A stretch of 50,728 nucleotides of DNA, taken from positions 1 through 50,728 of the forward strand of contig JAPLJJ010000044.1 of NCBI GenBank assembly GCA_026388665.1. The letters are read 5' to 3'. The position numbers and the translations under genes are program-made. Positions 45,916 to 50,728 of this stretch are shown here, in pieces. The notes beneath the pieces were generated by a model. The model was given only the letters and a program-made list of their open reading frames with translations, was not told the origin of the DNA and did not search any database. How positions within the stretch are numbered: the stretch's first letter is position 1; the number at the start of each line of letters is the position of its first letter. Source of the DNA: Deltaproteobacteria bacterium (GTDB taxonomy: Bacteria > Desulfobacterota > Desulfomonilia > Desulfomonilales > Desulfomonilaceae).

Positions 45916-48123
45916 TTATCCGATGATCGATTCCATGGATAACGCGGGATGCTCTTTCTCCTGGAGGAACTGCATGATCTCGTCCTCCGTCACTCCGACG
46001 GTTTCATCTGCGATTCGGTCCGCCATATTGGAGATGCCCAATTTTTCACCTTGAGCGTTTATTTTGTCTCTAAGCATTTCCTTGAGGTTCTTGGGCAACC
46101 AAACCATTCGTTTGATCCCACCTTCGGCAGACACAAACTTGTCTGAAACTATATAGAGTTTGCTATGGCCAACAAAGCCCGGGGTGACGTTTCCGCCACC
46201 TGCGCTACCAGCAAGAGTTGTGAACTTCATACCACATGGAGTCATTCCCTTGTAATCACGGTCAACACTCATGATCCCATTAGCCACTGGAAGCACAGCA
46301 GCAATACACTCAAAACATCCACATGAAGTCATGGGACTTTCCATTATGGAATACGCGCTGCATCCGACAACTTTTCCACGCGACGCTTTGCTTACAAAAT
46401 CATTAACGCCTTCCCATTGTCCCAACCTTTCGTCCAGGACCTTACCCTTTTCAATCGGTTGATTCGGCCCGGTAGGGTTAATCTCGTTGGACGCCTTGCA
46501 ATCAAGCCAGTTATACGCGCCGCAGAGACCTGCTCTCTCCGGTGTAACCACACAAACGTGTGTAGGAGCGAAGCTCTGGCATAGAGTACATGAAAAATAG
46601 GTGTTTTCATCCTCATCTTTCATGCCCTGAACCCTTGAATCTCTGACCTCGTAGGATTCCTTCGCTTTCTTGAGCAGCTCATCACATTTTTCCTGTTCAG
46701 TAAAAATGGTAACTTTTACTTTATCGAGAACCGCCCCAAAATCCTGATGGTATTTAGCGTGGAGAATGGAACCGATGTGCTTCAGAGAAAATCCCTTCTC
46801 TACTGCGCCCTTGCCGATCCGGACCCAAGCTATATCGCGCTGTCCGATATGCATTAAGCCCTGCGCGTAATTGATCAGGTGGTGAATCTGACGTTCCAAG
46901 ATTGGTTCAAAGTCAGACTGCATCTTACGCCCAGCGACTTCCACATAAATACCTATTGGTAAACGAGTCCCCGGCTTAATATCTTTGAGATCCGGACCAA
47001 CTAGTTCAATTTCGCCATCTTCGATCTCATTCATATCTTTCATGACCGTCAATTCAACACCGGTGGTTTTCCCACCTCCCGCTTCCATGTGAATGTCGTC
47101 GCCTCTAATTCTTTCACCTTCGAACGCGGGTCCGTACGCGACAGGAACTGGAACTTCCGTTACAGTAACCTTGAGGCCTCGAACTTCAATGGCTTTGGCC
47201 ACGATGTCTTTATGAGGAATATTGGAAACAACATGCTCGTATGTGCAGACGCCGGTAGGAAGAATCTGCGGAATAGGAGTATCGGCTATGGTTGGGAACC
47301 CATAGTTAATCGCGCCTGCAGCAGCAGCGTACCATTCGTCTGAAACATCACCAAGAGCCAGTACGAATGCGAAAACGCGGTCCTTATTGTAAATCAACAC
47401 TTTTCTGAAATCCCCAGGCTGAATTCCGCCGAAGCTCAACGCTGCTCTAGTTGCAAAACCGACGGCAAATATCGCTGACGAGATATCCGGACCGAAAGGA
47501 ACCAATCGTGTCGGCCATCCGATCTGGACTCCAGCGTCCTTTAGCTGCTGGCTGAAGGACGTTCCATTGTGATTCGCGGCCATAAATACGTAGAGATTCT
47601 TTTTCTGTAATTCAAGAGCCATGTCCGCCGCGATTTCTTTTGTAGGAGCAGAACCTACTATCGCTGCAAAACCCGGCGCTGTTCCGTCAACGAACTCTAC
47701 GCCCCTCTTTCTGAGGATGATGTCATCCGCCGCTCCCAACCACAGTTTATCATCAGTCGGATCTTCAGCCGGCAAATAGAAATCGGGATCTTCTAAATAT
47801 CTTATAGCCTCGAGAATTTCAAAATTGAAAAGGGTAGCCATACCCGCATCAAGAACTGGACCAAGGTATGGTAGATGTGTCTTCTCACGAACTAGCGGGG
47901 GTAGCAATTGCTCAGATCTGTCCAGAACCAAGCCGGCGTCTCCTAGGTTTTTAACTGGGAACCCCAAAATGCCATAAATTACAGGTAGATAGTAGCCAGT
48001 ATTAGGGAATGCTATTTCCTGTTTTTGACCATACTTTTGCACCGCTTGCTCGAAACGTTTACGGGTTTTCTCGTAAACTTTGTGAGCGCCGGCTATGACA
48101 TTCGCTGCAACTATCTTGGACAC
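45916..48123 (-). CDS. acsB: CO-methylating acetyl-CoA synthase catalytic subunit
   Basis: A 735-residue ACS that joins CO, methyl and CoA into acetyl-CoA at the A-cluster. A-cluster cysteines are C512, C515, C524 and C534 for the [4Fe-4S] and proximal Ni part, and the C601-Gly-C603 motif (TSCGCFEC) for the distal nickel, all about six residues later than in the Moorella enzyme. N-terminal domain TGYYLPVIYGILGFPV is typical of the CODH-contacting part. Start is GTG 48123 after AGGAGG. Bacterial full-length form, not the short archaeal one. Confidence 0.96.
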   Translation of the reverse strand: MSKIVAANVIAGAHKVYEKTRKRFEQAVQKYGQKQEIAFPNTGYYLPVIYGILGFPVKNLGDAGLVLDRSEQLLPPLVREKTHLPYLGPVLDAGMATLFNFEILEAIRYLEDPDFYLPAEDPTDDKLWLGAADDIILRKRGVEFVDGTAPGFAAIVGSAPTKEIAADMALELQKKNLYVFMAANHNGTSFSQQLKDAGVQIGWPTRLVPFGPDISSAIFAVGFATRAALSFGGIQPGDFRKVLIYNKDRVFAFVLALGDVSDEWYAAAAGAINYGFPTIADTPIPQILPTGVCTYEHVVSNIPHKDIVAKAIEVRGLKVTVTEVPVPVAYGPAFEGERIRGDDIHMEAGGGKTTGVELTVMKDMNEIEDGEIELVGPDLKDIKPGTRLPIGIYVEVAGRKMQSDFEPILERQIHHLINYAQGLMHIGQRDIAWVRIGKGAVEKGFSLKHIGSILHAKYHQDFGAVLDKVKVTIFTEQEKCDELLKKAKESYEVRDSRVQGMKDEDENTYFSCTLCQSFAPTHVCVVTPERAGLCGAYNWLDCKASNEINPTGPNQPIEKGKVLDERLGQWEGVNDFVSKASRGKVVGCSAYSIMESPMTSCGCFECIAAVLPVANGIMSVDRDYKGMTPCGMKFTTLAGSAGGGNVTPGFVGHSKLYIVSDKFVSAEGGIKRMVWLPKNLKEMLRDKINAQGEKLGISNMADRIADETVGVTEDEIMQFLQEKEHPALSMESIIG

Positions 48124-48168
48124 TGTATATCTCCTCCTCTGGAAACGTTTATACTAATGATTTTGAGT

Positions 48169-48195
48169 CAGGGAGGAGACTTGGTCTCCTCCCTG
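48169..48195 (-). promoter_or_regulatory. Intergenic hairpin CODH-acsB
   Basis: CAGGGAGGAGAC (48169-48180) pairs perfectly with GTCTCCTCCCTG (48184-48195) over three bases. It lies 21 bases after the CODH stop. No T-run follows on the - strand; the message after it continues into acsB. Confidence 0.6.
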
Positions 48196-48216
48196 CAATC
48201 TCAACCGAAGTTTCGT

Positions 48217-50728
48217 TTAACCGGCTATATCACGCCTCATTGCCATATCCATGAGTACTCTCTCACGGGCTTTGTCTATTCCAAGGGCTTTACGTTTGGC
48301 GTCGATGTGCGCAAGGCATCTCTTCGCCATTTCATAAGGATCCTTTTCAACAAAATCCCATTTCCCGCCATATACTTTTTCAATGTCCTTGAAGAGATAA
48401 TTTGTGCAGACATCTTCATTGATGGTTGGGAATCCAGCGCCAAAGAGGACATAGCATCCCGACGCCACGAAATACTGGCCAATCGACACAGCTTTCTCGC
48501 TCATCCATTCCGGCGCAACCCCCACGGCCGGGATATCGGATATGTCATCTCCAAGACCACCGTCTCGGACAACCGCTGTGGCGGCCATTAGGATTCGAGT
48601 GTTGTCCACGCATGACCCCATGTGCAGACACGGTGGGATACCAACCGTTTCGCAGACTTCGGCCAGTCCTTGTCCAGCATATTTCTGAGCAGCTTCCGGC
48701 GAAAGTAGCCCTGCCTTGCCGAGGGCTATAGCGGAGCATCCGGTTGTCAGCACTAACACGTCGTTCTTTATGAGTTCCTTGGCCAGTTCAACATGCAGAT
48801 AATCCTGCTTTATACGGGCGTTTCCACATCCGACTATTCCGGCAAGACCTCGAATACGTCCATTGATGATGTTGTCATTTAACGGACGATAGGAAGCCCG
48901 GAACATACCACCCAACAGGTAACTGATAGTTTCATGGCTGAAACCGACTACCATGTCTTGTTGTTCCGTCGGAATAGATATCTTGTTTTTGTCACGATTC
49001 GGGAAGTTATCAATAGCCTCTTTGACAATAGCTTTGGCGGTTGCCAGGCCTTCCCGTTCATCGTAAGCATAATGTTTGTACGCGCCTTGCATCTTAGCGA
49101 TTGGGCTGGTCGTTACTATCTGCGTATGGAAACATTTCGCGAGTTCCGCAACACCCTGCATAACGCATTGCACATCCACGACCATCGTTTCCAGAGCGCC
49201 TGTAATGATCGCTAGTTCTTGTTGTAGGTAGTTCCCTGCGATCGGAATCCCGTGTCTCATGAGAATTTCGTTCGATGTGCAGCAAATGCCGCCCAGACTG
49301 ATACCGCCCGTTGCGCCTTTGCTCTTGGCGTACGCTATCATTTCAGGATCTTGAACCGCCTGCACGATGATTTCCGAAAGAGAAGGCTCATGACCGTGGA
49401 CAATTATATTAACCGTATCTTCTTTCATGCAGCCAAGGTTGACCTTGCCTAGAATTGGAACAGGCGTTCCATACAGACAATCGGAGAGGTCCGTGGCAAT
49501 CATTGACCCACCCCAACCGTCGGCCAAGGCCGCTTTGGTCGCGAGTCGGATTATATGTTCCATGTCCTGGTTCACGCCCATGTGAGTCATGTGCATGACT
49601 TCAACAACAGGCCTGTCTATTCCAGTCGGGATAACACCTTCTTTGCGCCAGATTTCCTGTCTCTTGAGAGGAGCGCGTTTCACGTTCATGATTTCGCCGT
49701 GCTGTTTACCATATTCAGCAAGGGCTTTCTCTCCGACTTCAATAGCTATCTCTTGGAATTCACGACCTTCCGTTTCTACTCCGTAATCCATGGCAAGAGC
49801 CAAGACTTTCGGAACGTCTTTTATTTTGTAGTCCGGCAATTCTCCCTTTGCAGCCAACAGATAGGTGTGCGCAACATGACGGCCATGATCGCTGTGGGCC
49901 GCCGCTCCTGCCGCAACCATACGTGCAAAGTTTCTCGCCGCGATAGTCTCTGGAGTCGCGCCGCACAAACCAGTTCGTTTTTTGCGATCTTCCGGTGTTT
50001 CCGTCTTTCCCTTCGGTGGTAAAACTCGACAGGGTCCCATGTTACAAATTTTACAACAGGTCCCACCTTTACCAATTGGACACGCTGTCATGGTTCGGGC
50101 GCGATGGAAAGCTGTAGTGTAACCTTCTTTGTCCGCATACTTCAACCCTTCAAGGGTCACGTCACAGGCCGTATGTTCCGACCAATCTACAGGACCTAGT
50201 TCTTTTTTCTTCGCTGGGGCCGCAAAAACGACTTCCGCCTCCGCTTTGACCACAGGAGCGCCGGCGGCTTGCGCGGCCGGGGCTTTTCCTGATAGCAGGG
50301 TATCCAAACCCGCCATCACTGAAGTGAGGCCCTTTAGGGCTTTGAAGGCACCGACCATTTCTTTGAGACCCTGAATATCATCTTTGGTCAATTGACCCAT
50401 AATTTCTTCCTCCTCCTCGCTCACCGCTTCGACAACAGGCGGTTTTGCAATTTCTTCCTTAGCCGTTTCTTTAACGGTAGATACTTTCTGTGCGACCATC
50501 AGCGGTTCAGGGGCCTCTACAACAGGTTTAACCGCTTCCGGTGTTTTTTCAATAGGCTTAGGTTTTTCAACCGGTTTGGGGGTTGCGGCTGGTTTAGCCG
50601 GAGCTGCTGCAGCGGCCTTGGCCGGTTCTTTTGGGGCCTCGCCTGATAGACTTAGGTCAACTTCCATTGACGCTAGGTCCGTCGGCTGGGTTATCTCTCC
50701 TAAATACTTTCTGACATGCTCCAGTGTC
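48217..50728 (-). CDS. acsA: CODH catalytic subunit, in one open frame with an AcsD-like C-terminus (5' end outside window)
   Basis: The frame is open from the window edge to the TAA-side stop at 48217. The last part, from Met at 50400, is a 727-residue CO dehydrogenase: C107 and C115 for the D-cluster, C116, C119, C124 and C146 for the B-cluster, and the C-cluster region with LGGICCTSNE, GCGNARIKQD, LTTGCSAIALGKAG and HMGSCVDNTRIL. It interconverts CO2 and CO for ACS. Ahead of it come a helix (LKEMVGAFKALKGLTSVMAG), an Ala/Pro-rich linker, and, up to the edge, TLEHVRKYLGEITQP, which resembles the C-terminal helix of the CFeSP small subunit AcsD. Either a fusion or two proteins read from one frame by internal initiation. 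Confidence 0.88.
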   Translation of the reverse strand, partial: TLEHVRKYLGEITQPTDLASMEVDLSLSGEAPKEPAKAAAAAPAKPAATPKPVEKPKPIEKTPEAVKPVVEAPEPLMVAQKVSTVKETAKEEIAKPPVVEAVSEEEEEIMGQLTKDDIQGLKEMVGAFKALKGLTSVMAGLDTLLSGKAPAAQAAGAPVVKAEAEVVFAAPAKKKELGPVDWSEHTACDVTLEGLKYADKEGYTTAFHRARTMTACPIGKGGTCCKICNMGPCRVLPPKGKTETPEDRKKRTGLCGATPETIAARNFARMVAAGAAAHSDHGRHVAHTYLLAAKGELPDYKIKDVPKVLALAMDYGVETEGREFQEIAIEVGEKALAEYGKQHGEIMNVKRAPLKRQEIWRKEGVIPTGIDRPVVEVMHMTHMGVNQDMEHIIRLATKAALADGWGGSMIATDLSDCLYGTPVPILGKVNLGCMKEDTVNIIVHGHEPSLSEIIVQAVQDPEMIAYAKSKGATGGISLGGICCTSNEILMRHGIPIAGNYLQQELAIITGALETMVVDVQCVMQGVAELAKCFHTQIVTTSPIAKMQGAYKHYAYDEREGLATAKAIVKEAIDNFPNRDKNKISIPTEQQDMVVGFSHETISYLLGGMFRASYRPLNDNIINGRIRGLAGIVGCGNARIKQDYLHVELAKELIKNDVLVLTTGCSAIALGKAGLLSPEAAQKYAGQGLAEVCETVGIPPCLHMGSCVDNTRILMAATAVVRDGGLGDDISDIPAVGVAPEWMSEKAVSIGQYFVASGCYVLFGAGFPTINEDVCTNYLFKDIEKVYGGKWDFVEKDPYEMAKRCLAHIDAKRKALGIDKARERVLMDMAMRRDIAG
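50398..50422 (-). promoter_or_regulatory. Internal ribosome binding site and ATG in front of the CODH domain
   Basis: On the - strand GAGGAGGAGGAAG (near 50419-50407) lies just before ATT-ATG (ATG at 50400-50398). This is a very strong Shine-Dalgarno sequence with good spacing, and it encodes the acidic run EEEEE in the longer frame. It offers a separate start (MGQLTKDDIQG) for a 727-residue CODH. Confidence 0.6.

Noticed and set aside
1-50728. CRISPR arrays, insertion sequences, integrases or prophage genes
   Set aside because: No spaced direct repeats, transposase or phage-type reading frames were seen; the only long repeat is the tuf 3' end.

Overview
The window looks like a bacterial contig of moderate GC from a Desulfobacterota (former Deltaproteobacteria) lineage, probably a strict anaerobe that uses the Wood-Ljungdahl pathway. 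The reasons are the tuf-rpmG-trnW-secE-nusG-rplKAJL-rpoBC-str-S10-spc-alpha arrangement with zinc-binding forms of L33, L24, S14, S4, L36 and adenylate kinase, and a bacterial CODH/ACS operon. The lineage is an inference from gene content, not a computed placement. Both edges cut genes. The left edge starts inside a second tuf copy whose last 126 bases are identical to the internal tuf 3' end, so the window may be a whole contig that breaks at a repeat.

Region 1 (1-32.5 kb, + strand) is the transcription and translation super-cluster: 3' tuf, rpmG, tRNA-Trp(CCA), secE, nusG, rplK, rplA, an L10-type leader, rplJ, rplL, a hairpin attenuator, rpoB, rpoC, a sigma70-like promoter, rpsL, rpsG, fusA, tuf, rpsJ, rplCDWB, rpsS, rplV, rpsC, rplP, rpmC, rpsQ, rplNXE, rpsN(Z), rpsH, rplF, rplR, rpsE, rpmD, rplO, secY, adk, rpmJ, rpsM, rpsK, rpsD, rpoA and rplQ, closed by an intrinsic terminator. 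map and infA are absent from the usual place after adk. The RNA polymerase beta' subunit has a trigger-loop insertion about twice the length of the E. coli one.

Region 2 (32.5-43.3 kb) is an accessory region of short transcription units: an EcfA/CbiO-like ABC ATPase with substituted Q-loop and H-loop residues, an FtsB-like protein, a tiny helix-turn-helix-like protein divergent from a DUF2156-type protein across a palindromic promoter, then a cstA-led cluster (CstA-family transporter, a 90-residue protein, two ArsA/Get3-type ATPases), a thioredoxin-like protein, a receiver-domain protein behind a textbook sigma54 promoter, an exported lipocalin-like protein and an unknown polytopic membrane protein. 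The most striking set is the cstA cluster. The two tandem ATPases keep complementary halves of the switch motifs: one has the switch I aspartate and the switch II GH, the other has the DTAPT of switch II. This suggests an obligate heterodimer working with a transporter and a small possible membrane partner.

Region 3 (43.3-50.7 kb, - strand) is the CODH/acetyl-CoA synthase operon, transcribed right to left: CODH, acsB, acsC, acsE, then a strong terminator. CODH is in an open frame that runs off the window with no stop, through a Pro/Ala/Lys-rich linker, into sequence resembling the C-terminus of the corrinoid protein small subunit AcsD. An internal start with a very strong ribosome binding site sits just before the CODH part. 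Each gene of the operon is followed by a strong GC-rich hairpin. Together these enzymes would make or cleave acetyl-CoA from CO2, a methyl group and CoA.

No CRISPR array, insertion sequence, integrase or phage gene was recognised. The two longest gene-free stretches are 34942-35578 (the cstA leader and upstream region) and 41448-41804 (little that can be interpreted).
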